Positions 42,164 through 51,936 of a stretch of DNA of 64,000 nucleotides are shown piece after piece. The notes under the pieces are model-generated. The model was not told the origin of the DNA, did not search any database, and was given only the letters and a program-made list of their open reading frames with translations. Origin of the DNA: Burkholderia sp. Bp8963 (GTDB lineage Bacteria; Pseudomonadota; Gammaproteobacteria; Burkholderiales; Burkholderiaceae). The stretch lies in NCBI RefSeq assembly GCF_003854275.1, contig NZ_QTQP01000012.1:62001-126000 (forward strand), in the 5' to 3' direction. Every line of letters begins with the position of its first letter. The stretch's first letter is position 1. The position numbers were made by a program, and so were the translations under genes.

Positions 42164-43198
42164 TTATGCGCGGCCTTCGAAGCCGAGCAGCACATTGACC
42201 GCATTGATGCCGATCTCGTCGACCATGTAGCCGCCCTCCATCACGAACAGCGTCGGCAGGTTCAGGCGTGCGAGCGCCTCGCCGATCCGCAGGTAGTCCT
42301 GCGAGCGCAGACGGAAGTGGCTGATCGGGTCGTGCTCGAACGTGTCGACGCCGAGCGACACGACGAGCACGTCGGGCGCATGCGCGGCGATCGCCGCCGT
42401 GGCGCGGCCGAGCGCTTCGTCATAGGTGTTCCACAACGTGCCCTTCGGCAACGGCAGGTTCAGGTTGAAGCCCTCGCCCTCGCTCGCGCCGCGCTCGTCC
42501 GCATAGCCGGAGAAGTACGGATACGACACCGAAGGCTCGCCGTGAATCGACGCGAACAGCACGTCCGATCGATCGTAGAAGATGTCCTGCGTGCCGTTGC
42601 CGTGGTGGAAATCGACGTCGAGCACCGCGACGCGCGCCGCGCCGCGCGTGATCGCGTGCTGCGCCGCGATCGCCGCGTTGTTCAGGTAGCAGTAGCCGCC
42701 CATGTATTCGCGGCCCGCATGGTGGCCGGGCGGGCGGCACAGCGCGAACGCCGCGCGCGTGCCGTTCGACAGCAGGTCGGCGCCAGTCAGCGCCGAATTC
42801 GCGCTGGCGCTCACCGCGTCCCACGTGCCGGCGTTGATCGGCGCGCCCGCGTCCATCGCGAAGAAGCCGAGCTTGCCGTCGATGAACGCGGGCGGCGTCG
42901 CGGCAGCCGGCATCGCGCGCACCGGCCACACGAGCGGCAGCGCCTGGCAGGTGCGGCCGGTTGTGCGCCATTCGTCCCACGCGCCCGCGAGGAAATCGAC
43001 GTAGCGCTGGCTGTGTGCGCGCGCATAGCATGCGCGGTCGAACGATTGCGGCGCGATCACGTCGCCGAGGCCGGTCGCCCGGACTTGCGCGAGCACCGTT
43101 TCGGCGCGCTGGGGGTTCTCGAACGAATCGGTGATGGCGCCGTCCTTCAGTTCGACGCCGCGATGCAGGCGATGATCGCTGCTGTAGATCGTGAGCAT
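42164..43198 (-). CDS. Histone deacetylase-like acetylpolyamine amidohydrolase
   Basis: 344 residues. CRPPGHHAGREYMGGYCYLN (paired His and the Tyr-rich loop), VAVLDVDFHHGNGTQDIFYD (zinc ligands and the general base), VVSLGVDTFEHDPISHF (zinc Asp) and VMEGGYMVDEIG (catalytic Tyr) are all present. It removes acetyl groups from acetylated polyamines or similar amines. First gene of an operon feeding into ornithine cyclodeaminase; a divergent Lrp regulator lies at 43315. Confidence 0.93.
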   Translation of the reverse strand: MLTIYSSDHRLHRGVELKDGAITDSFENPQRAETVLAQVRATGLGDVIAPQSFDRACYARAHSQRYVDFLAGAWDEWRTTGRTCQALPLVWPVRAMPAAATPPAFIDGKLGFFAMDAGAPINAGTWDAVSASANSALTGADLLSNGTRAAFALCRPPGHHAGREYMGGYCYLNNAAIAAQHAITRGAARVAVLDVDFHHGNGTQDIFYDRSDVLFASIHGEPSVSYPYFSGYADERGASEGEGFNLNLPLPKGTLWNTYDEALGRATAAIAAHAPDVLVVSLGVDTFEHDPISHFRLRSQDYLRIGEALARLNLPTLFVMEGGYMVDEIGINAVNVLLGFEGRA

Positions 43199-43314
43199 GA
43201 TTGACCGTTGCGGTAATGGTGGGCAACAGTTTATTGGCGAGAGGGGGCAATAGCTTTGCTTTTCGCGCGTGCGTTGCTTACACTTTTGTACAAACTGTCT
43301 ACGGGATGCCAGAT

Positions 43315-43803
43315 ATGAGCAAAAATCGCCCGGCCACCGAAATGGACGGCGTCGACCGCGCGATGCTGCGCCTGCTGCAGGAGGACGGCGCGCTGTCGAA
43401 CGCGACGCTCGGCGAGAAGCTGTCGCTGAGCGTGACGCCCTGCTGGCGGCGCCGCAAGCGCCTCGAGGACGAGGGCGTGATCACCGGCTACCAGGCGAAC
43501 CTCGACCGGCGCGCGCTCGGCATGAACGTGTTCGCGTTCGTGCTCGTCACGTTCAACATGCATTCGGACCAGACCTCCGACCATTTCGAAACGGCGATCC
43601 GGCATCGCGACGAAGTGGTGTCGTGCCACAAGATCACCGGTGCCGCCGATTACATGCTGCAGGTTGTCGCGACCGATCTCGATGCGTATGCGGAGTTCGT
43701 CGAGCACGTGCTCAGGAAGCAGGCCGGCATCTCGTCGATCCAGTCGAGCCTCGCGTTGCGCGAGGTGAAGTTCTCGTCGCGGTTGCCGGTGCCGGACGAG
43801 TGA
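43315..43803 (+). CDS. Lrp/AsnC family transcriptional regulator
   Basis: 162 residues. Helix-turn-helix at about 10-55 (DGVDRAMLRLLQEDGALSNA, LSVTPCWRRRKRLEDEGVIT), RAM domain with VVSCHKITGAADYMLQVVAT. Start placed at the ATG at 43315, preceded by GGGATG with suitable spacing; an alternative is 43306. Divergent from the deacetylase operon with about 115 bases between, so it is the probable regulator of that operon. Confidence 0.92.
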   Translation: MSKNRPATEMDGVDRAMLRLLQEDGALSNATLGEKLSLSVTPCWRRRKRLEDEGVITGYQANLDRRALGMNVFAFVLVTFNMHSDQTSDHFETAIRHRDEVVSCHKITGAADYMLQVVATDLDAYAEFVEHVLRKQAGISSIQSSLALREVKFSSRLPVPDE

Positions 43804-44298
43804 GCGCCGTTCGGCACCCCGCCGATACCACCGAATTTTCCGGCCGCGACCGAACCCGTTCCGGAAAGCCGGACACGCGAAAAACCCCACAAAAACAAGG
43901 ACAAATTTCGCGTGCGACACGATGATCGACTTCGGTTATATTACGCGCCCCTTGCCACCCGCCCCCCCGATGAACGCGTCGCGCGCCGCTTGCCTGCGCG
44001 CGGCCGCCGGCCTCGTCCGCACACGTTTTCCACAAGGGCCTGCGCGCGTATTGCGCGGCCCCGGGAGCACCTGACGGACGACGCACCCGAAACCGATCGG
44101 AAGGTGTCCTTCGAATCGGTTCCGCATCGGCTCAAGCGCGATTCGCGAGCACATTCCGGAATCCCGGAAATGCGCTCCGGATTTCCGGATGCCGATCCGG
44201 CATCGTCCGGAACGCTCGCGCGCCGGCCGACGAAGCCGTGCGCCGGGCGCCAGGCTGTGTGGCAGACCTGATGTGACCAAGCTGAAAAGGGTAGTGCT
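43804..44298. promoter_or_regulatory. Upstream region of mqo with three consecutive dyads
   Basis: No gene with a ribosome-binding site. At 44153-44203 three inverted repeats follow one another: ATTCCGGAAT (44153-44162), CCGGAAAT-N9-ATTTCCGG (44164-44188) and ATGCCG-ATC-CGGCAT (44189-44203). They share the CCGGA core and may be operators or structured leader RNA of mqo. Confidence 0.5.
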
Positions 44299-45969
44299 TT
44301 GATTAAAACGTTACGGGTAATGCTGTCCGGGCTCGCGCTGTGCGTAGCCGCGTCTGCCGCTCACGCGGCCGACACGAAGAAGGTCGACGTCCTGCTGGTG
44401 GGCGGCGGCATCATGAGTTCGACGCTCGGCGTCTGGCTGCACGAGCTGCAGCCGGACTGGTCGATGGCGATGGTCGAACGCCTCGACGGCGTCGCGCAGG
44501 AAAGCTCGAACGGCTGGAACAACGCGGGCACGGGCCACTCGGCGCTCGCCGAGCTCAACTACACGCCGGAGAAGCCGGACGGCACGGTCAGCATCGCGAA
44601 GGCGATCGAGATCAACGAGTCGTTCCAGATCTCGCGCCAGTTCTGGGCGTGGCAGGTCAAGCAGGGCGTGCTGAAGAACCCGCACGCGTTCATCAACTCG
44701 ACGCCGCACATGAGCTTCGTGTGGGGCGACGACAACGTCCGCTTCCTGAAGAAGCGCTATGACGCGCTGCAGGCGAGCCCGCTGTTCCGCGGCATGCAGT
44801 ATTCGGAAGACTACGACCAGATCAGGCAGTGGGTGCCGCTGATGATGGAAGGCCGCGACCGCAAGCAGAAGGTCGCGGCCACTTGGACGCCGATCGGCAC
44901 CGACGTGAACTTCGGCGAGATCACGCGCCAGTTCGTCGGCTACCTGCAGCGCCAGCCGAACTTCTCGCTGTCGCTGTCGAGCGAGGTGCGCGGCATCACG
45001 CGCAACGCCGACGGCACGTGGCACGTGTCGTGGGTCAAGCTGCACTCGAACGAAGCGCCGCAGGCCGTCGACGCGAAGTTCGTGTTCATCGGCGCCGGCG
45101 GCGGCGCGCTGCACCTGCTGCAGGCATCGGGCATTCCGGAAGCGAAGGACTACGGCGCATTCCCGGTCGGCGGCTCGTTCCTCGTGACCGACAATCCGGA
45201 AGTCGTGAAGCAGCACCTCGCGAAGGCATACGGCAAGGCATCGGTCGGTTCGCCGCCGATGTCGGTGCCGCACCTCGACACGCGGATCATCGACGGCAAG
45301 AAGATCATCCTGTTCGGCCCGTTCGCGACGTTCTCGACCAAGTTCCTGAAGAACGGCTCGTACTTCGACCTGCTGACCAGCACGAACACGCATAACGCGA
45401 TGCCGATGATGCGCGTGGGTGTTGACGAGTTCCCGCTCGTCGAATACCTCGCCGGCCAGCTGATGCTGTCGGACGACGACCGCTTCAACGCGCTGAAGGA
45501 GTACTTCCCGAACGCGAAGAAGGAAGACTGGCGTCTGTGGCAGGCCGGGCAGCGCGTGCAGATCATCAAGCGCGACCCCGTGAAGGGCGGCGTGCTGAAG
45601 CTCGGCACCGAGATCGTCAGCGCGAAGGACAACAGCATCGCGGGTCTGCTCGGCGCATCGCCGGGCGCGTCCACCGCCGCGCCGATCATGCTGAGCCTGC
45701 TCGAGCGCGTGTTCAAGGACAAGGTCGCGACGCCCGCCTGGCAGCAGAAGATCCGCGAGATCGTGCCGAGCTACGGCACGAAGCTGAACGACAGCCCGGC
45801 GAAGGTCTACGAAGAGTGGACCTATACGAGCGACGTGCTGCAGCTCACGCCGCCGCCGAAGATCGACATGGCCGCGCCCGCGCAGCCGGGCGCCGCCGCA
45901 GCGTCGCTCAAGCCGCTCACGCCGGCCAAGCCGGCGCCGGCCAAGGCCGCGGCCGACATGGCGCTGTGA
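44299..45969 (+). CDS. mqo: Malate:quinone oxidoreductase with N-terminal signal-like segment
   Basis: 556 residues. The FAD site [20 protein letters not shown] is at about 29-48, followed by the Mqo hallmarks [58 protein letters not shown] and [17 protein letters not shown]. It oxidises malate to oxaloacetate and reduces quinone. The first 24 residues ([17 protein letters not shown]) look like a Sec signal, which is unusual for a cytoplasmic-face enzyme. The start is TTG at 44299 behind AAGGG. The C-terminus has an Ala/Pro/Lys-rich extension of about 30 residues. Confidence 0.93.
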   Translation: MIKTLRVMLSGLALCVAASAAHAADTKKVDVLLVGGGIMSSTLGVWLHELQPDWSMAMVERLDGVAQESSNGWNNAGTGHSALAELNYTPEKPDGTVSIAKAIEINESFQISRQFWAWQVKQGVLKNPHAFINSTPHMSFVWGDDNVRFLKKRYDALQASPLFRGMQYSEDYDQIRQWVPLMMEGRDRKQKVAATWTPIGTDVNFGEITRQFVGYLQRQPNFSLSLSSEVRGITRNADGTWHVSWVKLHSNEAPQAVDAKFVFIGAGGGALHLLQASGIPEAKDYGAFPVGGSFLVTDNPEVVKQHLAKAYGKASVGSPPMSVPHLDTRIIDGKKIILFGPFATFSTKFLKNGSYFDLLTSTNTHNAMPMMRVGVDEFPLVEYLAGQLMLSDDDRFNALKEYFPNAKKEDWRLWQAGQRVQIIKRDPVKGGVLKLGTEIVSAKDNSIAGLLGASPGASTAAPIMLSLLERVFKDKVATPAWQQKIREIVPSYGTKLNDSPAKVYEEWTYTSDVLQLTPPPKIDMAAPAQPGAAAASLKPLTPAKPAPAKAAADMAL

Positions 45970-46001
45970 TGCCGATGCGCTGAGCGCCGCCGCATCGGAT
46001 C

Positions 46002-46070
46002 AAACGGCCGTTCGATCCGGACCGCCCCGCACGTCGCGGGCAGTCCGGGCCGGGCGGCCGTTTCTCATTT
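46002..46070 (+). terminator. Probable rho-independent terminator of mqo
   Basis: AAACGGCCG (46002-46010) pairs with CGGCCGTTT (46055-46063), enclosing a second hairpin (TCCGGAC with GTCCGG). A T-containing stretch (TTTCTCATTT) follows. Confidence 0.75.
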
Positions 46071-46310
46071 CGGCGCGCCGCTGCGCGAGACCGCCGGCAC
46101 GGCCGCCGTATCCGCTAGAATTGCGCCACGCGCGTTTCTCCGATCGCGCGACGATCCACCATCCACCTCGACGAACCATCACGCGAACGGCCGCGCCGTG
46201 CGCCGCCCTCGCCGCCCTTTCATGCGGCCGAGGCGAGCGACGGCCGAGCAACGCCAGCGCCCGCGCCCGTCGCGCCGGCGCGCACAACCGAATTCAGCTG
46301 GAGAAAGACC

Positions 46311-46508
46311 GTGTTTACCTGCCGAAACCAGAGCTGCGGCACGCAGTGGGAAGAATCCGACGTCGTCATCAAGGACGAAGGCCAAGGGCTGCTGTTCCGC
46401 TGCCCGCTGTGCGGCGCGCGCAACTATGTCGAGCGCTTCGAAGCCGAAGACGGCACGATCGTCTACGAACAGATGGCAGGCCGCCCTTATCTCGGAGACC
46501 TGGAATGA
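46311..46508 (+). CDS. Small zinc-ribbon protein coupled to dbpA
   Basis: 65 residues, GTG start behind GGAG. Cys4, Cys9, Cys31 and Cys34 (MFTCRNQSCG and FRCPLCGARN) make a four-cysteine zinc ribbon. The rest is acidic. The stop overlaps the start of dbpA by 4 bases (ATGA), so the two are translated together. Zinc ribbons of this sort bind RNA or protein; a role with the helicase in ribosome work is inferred. Confidence 0.8.
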   Translation: MFTCRNQSCGTQWEESDVVIKDEGQGLLFRCPLCGARNYVERFEAEDGTIVYEQMAGRPYLGDLE

Positions 46509-47899
46509 CCCAGCCGACCGCCACGCCGTTCAGCGCGCTGTCGTTGACGCCCGCCACGCTCGCCAACCTCACGCAGCTCGGCTACACCGACATGACGCCG
46601 ATCCAGGCCGCGAGCCTGCCGATCGCACTGGCCGGCCACGACCTGATCGCGCAGGCGAAGACGGGCAGCGGCAAGACGGCCGCGTTCTCGCTCGCGCTGC
46701 TCGCGCGCCTCGATGCTCGCCGCTTCGACGTGCAGGCGATGGTGCTGTGCCCGACGCGCGAACTCGCCGACCAGGTCGCGCAGGAAGTCCGCCGCCTCGC
46801 GCGTGCCGAGGAAAACATCAAGGTGCTGACGCTGTGCGGCGGCACGCCGATGCGCCCGCAGTCGCAGAGCCTCGAACACGGCGCGCACATCGTCGTCGGC
46901 ACGCCGGGGCGCATCATGGACCATCTGGACCGCGGCCACCTGACGCTCGACGCGCTGAACACGCTCGTGCTCGACGAAGCGGACCGGATGCTCGACATGG
47001 GCTTCTTCGACGACATCGCGAAGGTTGCGCGGCAATGCCCGCCGACGCGCCAGACGCTGCTGTTCTCCGCGACCTACCCGGACGGGATCGCGAAGCTCAG
47101 CCAGCAGTTCCTGCGCAACCCGAAGGAAGTGAAGCTCGAGGAGCGCCACGACGACAGCAAGATCCGCCAGCGCTTCTACGAAGTAACCGAGGACGAGCGG
47201 CTGCATGCGGTCGGCCTGCTGCTGAACCACTATCGTCCGGTCAGCACGATCGCGTTCTGCAACACCAAGCAGCAGTGCCGCGACCTGCTCGACGTGCTGC
47301 ACGCCCAAGGTTTCCACGCGCTCGCGCTGCACGGCGAACTCGAGCAGCGCGAACGCGACCAGGTGCTGATCCAGTTCGCGAACCGCAGCTGCTCGGTGCT
47401 CGTCGCGACCGACGTGGCCGCGCGCGGCCTCGACATCGCGCAGCTCGAAGCGGTGATCAACGTCGACGTGACACCCGACCCCGAAGTGCACGTGCACCGT
47501 ATCGGCCGCACGGGCCGTGCGGACCAGGAAGGCTGGGCGCTGAGCCTTGCGAGCATGGACGAGATGGGGCGCGTCGGCGGCATCGAGCAGGCACAGAAGC
47601 GCGACGTCGAATGGCATCCGCTCGCCGAGCTGAAGGCCGATGCCAATGAACCACTGCTGCCGCCGATGGAAACGCTGCAGGTGCTCGGCGGCCGCAAGGA
47701 CAAGATCCGCCCCGGCGACGTGCTCGGCGCGCTGACCGGCGACGCGGGCTTCAGCGGCACGCAGATCGGCAAGATCAACGTGACCGAGTTCTCGACTTAC
47801 GTCGCCGTCGAGCGCGGCATTGCGCGCGATGCGCTGCGCAAGCTCAATGCGGGCAAGATCAAGGGCAAGCGGGTGAAAGTGCGTCTGATGGACGAGTGA
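46505..47899 (+). CDS. dbpA: ATP-dependent RNA helicase DbpA
   Basis: 464 residues of the DEAD-box family: Q motif FSALSLTPATLANLTQLGYT, Walker A AKTGSGKT, CPTRELADQV, DEAD in LVLDEADRMLD, SAT in LLFSATYP, and HVHRIGRTGRA. The C-terminus (DKIRPGDVLGALTGDAGFSG, IGKINVTEFSTYVAVER, KIKGKRVKVRLMDE) is the DbpA RNA-binding domain specific for the 23S rRNA hairpin 92. It acts in assembly of the large ribosomal subunit. Confidence 0.96.
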   Translation: MTQPTATPFSALSLTPATLANLTQLGYTDMTPIQAASLPIALAGHDLIAQAKTGSGKTAAFSLALLARLDARRFDVQAMVLCPTRELADQVAQEVRRLARAEENIKVLTLCGGTPMRPQSQSLEHGAHIVVGTPGRIMDHLDRGHLTLDALNTLVLDEADRMLDMGFFDDIAKVARQCPPTRQTLLFSATYPDGIAKLSQQFLRNPKEVKLEERHDDSKIRQRFYEVTEDERLHAVGLLLNHYRPVSTIAFCNTKQQCRDLLDVLHAQGFHALALHGELEQRERDQVLIQFANRSCSVLVATDVAARGLDIAQLEAVINVDVTPDPEVHVHRIGRTGRADQEGWALSLASMDEMGRVGGIEQAQKRDVEWHPLAELKADANEPLLPPMETLQVLGGRKDKIRPGDVLGALTGDAGFSGTQIGKINVTEFSTYVAVERGIARDALRKLNAGKIKGKRVKVRLMDE

Positions 47900-47954
47900 C
47901 GTCGGTGCGCGAGCGGCGGCGGCATCGCCACGGCGATCGCCGCGAGCCGTGCGC

Positions 47955-48857
47955 TCAGAACGGTATGACCGCCTTCGCCCACACGGCCTCCCCGGCCGGC
48001 CGGTTGCGCACGAAGAACTCCTTCACGACGCGCGCCTCCACGCTGATCTTGCTGAACTGGTAGCGAACGCCGGGGCCGATCGCGAACGTCTGTCCGCGAA
48101 AGCCGTCGCCCGCGACCGGCTGGCCGTTCTGCATGTCGTCGGTCGTCTGCTTGACCAGGTAGCCCGACAACCCGACGCGCACCTTCGGCGTGACCGCATA
48201 GCTCGCCGAGTAGTCGACGTGGAACAGGTTCCCCGAGTGATAGTGCGTGTCGTTGTTCGGCGCGTTGAAGCTGTACGTGATCTTCGCGGACACCTCGACC
48301 TTGTCGTTCGGCAGCCACGACACGCCGAACACGGGCCGCGCGGTGTAGTAGTTCCTGCCGGTGTTCAGCGCCGCGTGCGCGTCGTACTGGCCGGTCGGGA
48401 ACACGAACTCGACCGCGGCGACGGTGCGCAGCGCGCCGGAGCCCCACGCGATCATGGCGGGGCTGACGATCAGGTCGCCGAGATTGGTGCGGTCGAACGA
48501 CGCGCCGCCGGCATCGAGCGCCAGATGCTCCATCGGCAGCACCGCATACGCGCCGTAGCGCCCGCCGAGCAGCGACAGGTTCGACATCCACACGACACGC
48601 GGAATCAGCACATCCGCATCGAGCTTGAAACCCGGCACCGAGCCGTTGCCGTGCGAATCGTTGAAACGCGACGCATGGTAATGCGTGTAGTACGCCAGCA
48701 TGTACAGGCCGGCCGGCGGCAGCGCGCCCGCGAAGAACGCCTCGGCGCCCTCGCCGATCGTGTCGCCGCCGCCTTCCGTCGCCCACGCACCAGTGCTCAA
48801 CGTGATGCCCGCGCACGCGGCGAGCGAGATCAATCCGAATGCAGCCTTCCGTTTCAT
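47955..48857 (-). CDS. Outer-membrane channel of the MetA-pathway phenol degradation family
   Basis: 300 residues from the ATG at 48857 behind GGAGACATCG. Sec signal (ending AWATE), then the family start GAEAFFAGALPPAGLYMLAY and regular beta strands, ending in EAVWAKAVIPF with a C-terminal aromatic. Members of this family sit in aromatic degradation clusters and likely let hydrophobic aromatics cross the outer membrane. It is the last gene of the dmp cluster, separated from dmpD by a strong hairpin. Confidence 0.88.
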   Translation of the reverse strand: MKRKAAFGLISLAACAGITLSTGAWATEGGGDTIGEGAEAFFAGALPPAGLYMLAYYTHYHASRFNDSHGNGSVPGFKLDADVLIPRVVWMSNLSLLGGRYGAYAVLPMEHLALDAGGASFDRTNLGDLIVSPAMIAWGSGALRTVAAVEFVFPTGQYDAHAALNTGRNYYTARPVFGVSWLPNDKVEVSAKITYSFNAPNNDTHYHSGNLFHVDYSASYAVTPKVRVGLSGYLVKQTTDDMQNGQPVAGDGFRGQTFAIGPGVRYQFSKISVEARVVKEFFVRNRPAGEAVWAKAVIPF

Positions 48858-48936
48858 CGATGTCTCCAATATTCGTTCTACTGATTGGTTTCGTTATGTG
48901 TTCTGCTGCGTGGGAACTGCTTCCGCTGCTTCCGCT

Positions 48937-48971
48937 GCCGTCACGTGCCGGCCCGGCCGGCACGTGACGGC
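48937..48971. terminator. Perfect 16-bp hairpin between dmpD and channel gene
   Basis: GCCGTCACGTGCCGGC (48937-48952) and GCCGGCACGTGACGGC (48956-48971) pair perfectly around 3 bases. There is no T-tract on the minus strand, so read-through is likely; it may attenuate expression of the channel gene or stabilise the dmp message. Confidence 0.6.
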
Positions 48972-48992
48972 AACGCGACCTGCCGATGCGTG

Positions 48993-49814
48993 CTACTCGT
49001 TGAAGTGATCGATCACGAGCCGATTGAAGCACTCAGCGTGCTCGATCTGCGTCCAGTGCCCGCAGCGGCCGAACACGTGCAACTGTGCGTTCGGCAGCAG
49101 CTCGAGCAGCTTCAGCGAGCTCGCGAGCGGAATCACGCGATCCTCGCGTCCGTGGACGATCAGCGTGTCGTGCGTGAGCGCGCGCAGCTTCGCGTCGTCG
49201 CTCGCGAGCGCATCAACCCAGCGCTGCCGCGGCGCGGGAAACATGTCCGCGAACGCTTCCTGGTAGCCGGGCCGCACGCTCGCGTCGTAGCGCAGCTTCG
49301 CGAGTTCGTCGTTCACGAGCGTGCGGTCGAACGCGAAGACGTCGAGCAGCGCGCGCATGTTCGCGATCGACGGCGTGTAGCCCCATACCGCGTCGAGCCC
49401 TTGCGTCAGCGGGAAGCGCGTGCCGGCCGCGCCCATCAGCACGAGCCGGCCGACGCGCTCGGGCGCCCGGATCGCCAGCGCAAGCGCGAGCGCGCCGCCG
49501 AACGAATTGCCGACCACGTGCGCGCGCGCGACGCCAAGCGCGTCGAGCAGGCCGAGCGCATGGTCGACCCAGTCGTCCAGCGAATACCGGTAGCCGGCCG
49601 GCCGCTCGGTCTCGCCAAAGCCCGCCATGTCGGGCGCGATCACGCGGAACTGCCGCGCCAGCGCGGGCATCGTGAGCCGCCAGTTCGCGTAGGCGGTCAC
49701 GCCCGGCCCCGAGCCGTGGATCAGCAGCACGGGCGGCCCGTCGCCGACGTCGTGATAGTTCGTGTCGATGCCACCGGCGACGATCCGGCGGCCGATTTCA
49801 GGGTTGGTCGTCAT
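48993..49814 (-). CDS. dmpD: 2-hydroxymuconate-semialdehyde hydrolase
   Basis: 273 residues from the ATG at 49814 behind GGAGGAG. Alpha/beta hydrolase with HGSGPGVTAYANWRL, the nucleophile elbow GNSFGG (Ser at about 113), Asp in IVHGREDRVIP and His in FGRCGHWTQIEH. It hydrolyses the ring-cleavage product to formate (or other acid) and 2-hydroxypentadienoate. In Pseudomonas dmp clusters the gene lies between C and E; here it is after dmpI. Confidence 0.93.
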   Translation of the reverse strand: MTTNPEIGRRIVAGGIDTNYHDVGDGPPVLLIHGSGPGVTAYANWRLTMPALARQFRVIAPDMAGFGETERPAGYRYSLDDWVDHALGLLDALGVARAHVVGNSFGGALALALAIRAPERVGRLVLMGAAGTRFPLTQGLDAVWGYTPSIANMRALLDVFAFDRTLVNDELAKLRYDASVRPGYQEAFADMFPAPRQRWVDALASDDAKLRALTHDTLIVHGREDRVIPLASSLKLLELLPNAQLHVFGRCGHWTQIEHAECFNRLVIDHFNE

Positions 49815-49853
49815 GACGCTCCTCCAGTCGGTTCCTGTCATGCGCCGAACGCG

Positions 49854-50045
49854 TCAGCGCCCGCGCTTTTTTGCACTCTGCCCGCCGATCCCGAAGTGCG
49901 CCTTCGGCATCTCGGTGATGATCACGCGTACCGATTCGACGGGCGCGTCGAGCGAGCGATGGATGGCTTCGGTGACCTCGGCGATCAGGCGTTCCTTCTT
50001 GTCGTCGTCTCGGCCTTCCAGGATGTAAAGATGAGCAACCGGCAC
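49854..50045 (-). CDS. dmpI: 4-oxalocrotonate tautomerase
   Basis: 63 residues, GTG start behind GAGGAGG, encoding the mature N-terminal Pro ([20 protein letters not shown]) that acts as catalytic base, plus Arg-rich C-terminal half ([17 protein letters not shown]). It isomerises 2-hydroxymuconate to 2-oxo-3-hexenedioate in the oxidative meta branch. Confidence 0.93.
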   Translation of the reverse strand: MPVAHLYILEGRDDDKKERLIAEVTEAIHRSLDAPVESVRVIITEMPKAHFGIGGQSAKKRGR

Positions 50046-50059
50046 GATAGTCCTCCTCG

Positions 50060-50848
50060 TCAGATGAAACGCAGGCCGACCGACCCGATGTCCTGCACGC
50101 GCAGCGTCACGCTGTCGCCGGCCGCTACAGCCACCGCCTCGGTGATGCCGCCCGACAGGATCACGCTGCCTGCGGGAATCGCTTCGCCGCGCGCGCCGAG
50201 ATGGTTCGCGAGCATCGCGATCGCGGCGGCCGGATGGCCGAGCACGGCCGCGCCCGCGCCGAACGCGACCGGCTGCCCGTTCTTCTCGAGCACGACGCCG
50301 AGCGTGCGCAGGTCGACACCGTCGACCGCGAGCGGCCGCCCGCCGACGACGAAGCGCGCGGCCGATGTGTTGTCGGCCACCACGCTCTTCAGATCGAATT
50401 TGAAATCGCGGTAGCGGCTGTCGATCACCTCGATGCCGGCCATGACGAAATCCGTCGCGGCGAGCACCGCGCCGATATGGCAGCCGGGGCCCTTCAGCTC
50501 GGCTTTTGTGACGAACGCGATTTCCGGCTCGACCTTCGGATGGATCAGCGCGGCCGTGTCGCATTCGCCGCCTTCCTGCAGCGCGTAGATATCGGTCAGG
50601 AAGCCGAACACGGGGGTATCGACACCCATCTGGCGCATCTTCGCGTGCGACGTCAGGCCGGCCTTGTAGCCGACGATCCGCGCGCCGCGCGTGATCTGCT
50701 TGCGGCGGATCGCGTCCTGGACCGCATACGCGTCGTCCCAGTCCATTTCCGGATGCGTGTCGGTGATCTTCGGCGTGTCGCGCGCGTCGCGCGCACAGTC
50801 GTCGAGGCGGGTCGCCAGCGCGTCGACGATGTCGGTCGCGAGATTCAT
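50060..50848 (-). CDS. dmpH: 4-oxalocrotonate decarboxylase
   Basis: 262 residues of the fumarylpyruvate hydrolase-like hydratase/decarboxylase family: [48 protein letters not shown] (metal Glu), [20 protein letters not shown]. It decarboxylates 4-oxalocrotonate to 2-hydroxypentadienoate and needs a divalent metal and complex formation with DmpE. Overlaps dmpG by 4 bases. Assignment as H rather than E rests on gene order and on [13 protein letters not shown]. Confidence 0.9.
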   Translation of the reverse strand: MNLATDIVDALATRLDDCARDARDTPKITDTHPEMDWDDAYAVQDAIRRKQITRGARIVGYKAGLTSHAKMRQMGVDTPVFGFLTDIYALQEGGECDTAALIHPKVEPEIAFVTKAELKGPGCHIGAVLAATDFVMAGIEVIDSRYRDFKFDLKSVVADNTSAARFVVGGRPLAVDGVDLRTLGVVLEKNGQPVAFGAGAAVLGHPAAAIAMLANHLGARGEAIPAGSVILSGGITEAVAVAAGDSVTLRVQDIGSVGLRFI

Positions 50849-51891
50849 GCGGCCTCCTGCTTCACTTGTGCCGCGCGCGCCTTCGCGAGCGTGAGCGCGG
50901 TGTCTTCGATCATGTCTTCCTGTCCGCCCACCATCCCGCGCCGGCCGAGCTCGACGAGGATGTCGCGCGCCGGCACGCCGTACTTGTCGCCCGCGCGCTT
51001 CGCGAACAGCAGGAACGAGCCGTACACGCCCGCGTAGCCGAGCGTCAGCGCGTCGCGGTCGATGCGGATCGGGAAATCCATCATCGGCACGACGAGATCC
51101 TCGGCGACGTCCTGGATCTTCCACACGTCGATGCCGGTTTCGATTCCCATCCGCTCGCACACCGCGACGAACACCTCGAGCGGCGTGTTGCCCGCGCCGG
51201 CGCCGAGGCCCGCCGCCGCGCCGTCGATCCGGTTCGCGCCGGCCTCGATCGCCGCGATCGAGTTCGCGACGCCCATTGCCAGGTTGTGGTGGCCGTGGAA
51301 GCCCAGTTCGGTGTCGGGCCGCAGCGCGTCGCGCACCGCGCGAAGCCGTGCGGTCACGTCGCCGGGCAGCATGTAGCCGGCCGAATCGGTGATGTAGATG
51401 CAGTTCGCGCCATACGACTCCATCAGCGTCGCCTGCTTCACGAGCCCTTCCGGGCTGTTCATGTGGCTCATCATCAGGAAGCCGACGGTATCCATGTCGA
51501 GCTTGCGCGCCATCGCGATGTGCTGCTCCGACACGTCGGCCTCGGTGCAGTGCGTCGCGACGCGGATCGTGTGCACGCCGAGTGCGTGCGCCTCCTTCAG
51601 GTGATCGACGGTGCCGATGCCCGGCAGCAGCAGCGCCGACACCTTCGCGCGCTTCAGCAGCGGGATCACCGCGCCGAGGTAGTCGGCGTCGCTGTGCGCC
51701 GGAAAGCCGTAGTTGACCGACGAGCCGCCGAGGCCGTCGCCGTGCGTGACCTCGATCAGCGGCACGCCGGCCGCGTCGAGCCCGCTCGCGATTGAGCGCA
51801 TCTGGTCGAGCGTCATCTGGTGACGCTTCGGGTGCATGCCGTCACGCAGCGTCATGTCGTGGACGGTGATTCGCTTGCCTTTGAGATTCAT
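50845..51891 (-). CDS. dmpG: 4-hydroxy-2-oxovalerate aldolase
   Basis: 348 residues of the HMGL-like aldolases. [16 protein letters not shown] at about 11-26 holds the metal Asp and base, [36 protein letters not shown] (metal His pair), and [18 protein letters not shown]. It cleaves 4-hydroxy-2-oxopentanoate to pyruvate and acetaldehyde and passes the aldehyde through a tunnel to DmpF, encoded next. Confidence 0.95.
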   Translation of the reverse strand: MNLKGKRITVHDMTLRDGMHPKRHQMTLDQMRSIASGLDAAGVPLIEVTHGDGLGGSSVNYGFPAHSDADYLGAVIPLLKRAKVSALLLPGIGTVDHLKEAHALGVHTIRVATHCTEADVSEQHIAMARKLDMDTVGFLMMSHMNSPEGLVKQATLMESYGANCIYITDSAGYMLPGDVTARLRAVRDALRPDTELGFHGHHNLAMGVANSIAAIEAGANRIDGAAAGLGAGAGNTPLEVFVAVCERMGIETGIDVWKIQDVAEDLVVPMMDFPIRIDRDALTLGYAGVYGSFLLFAKRAGDKYGVPARDILVELGRRGMVGGQEDMIEDTALTLAKARAAQVKQEAA

Positions 51892-51936
51892 TGCGGTTCC
51901 TTGTTCGTCCGATCGTGGGATAGGCGTGCGCGCGCG

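Noticed and set aside
43912-44271. 119-codon frame upstream of mqo
   Set aside because: Arg/Pro-rich, no ribosome-binding site, overlaps the dyad region.
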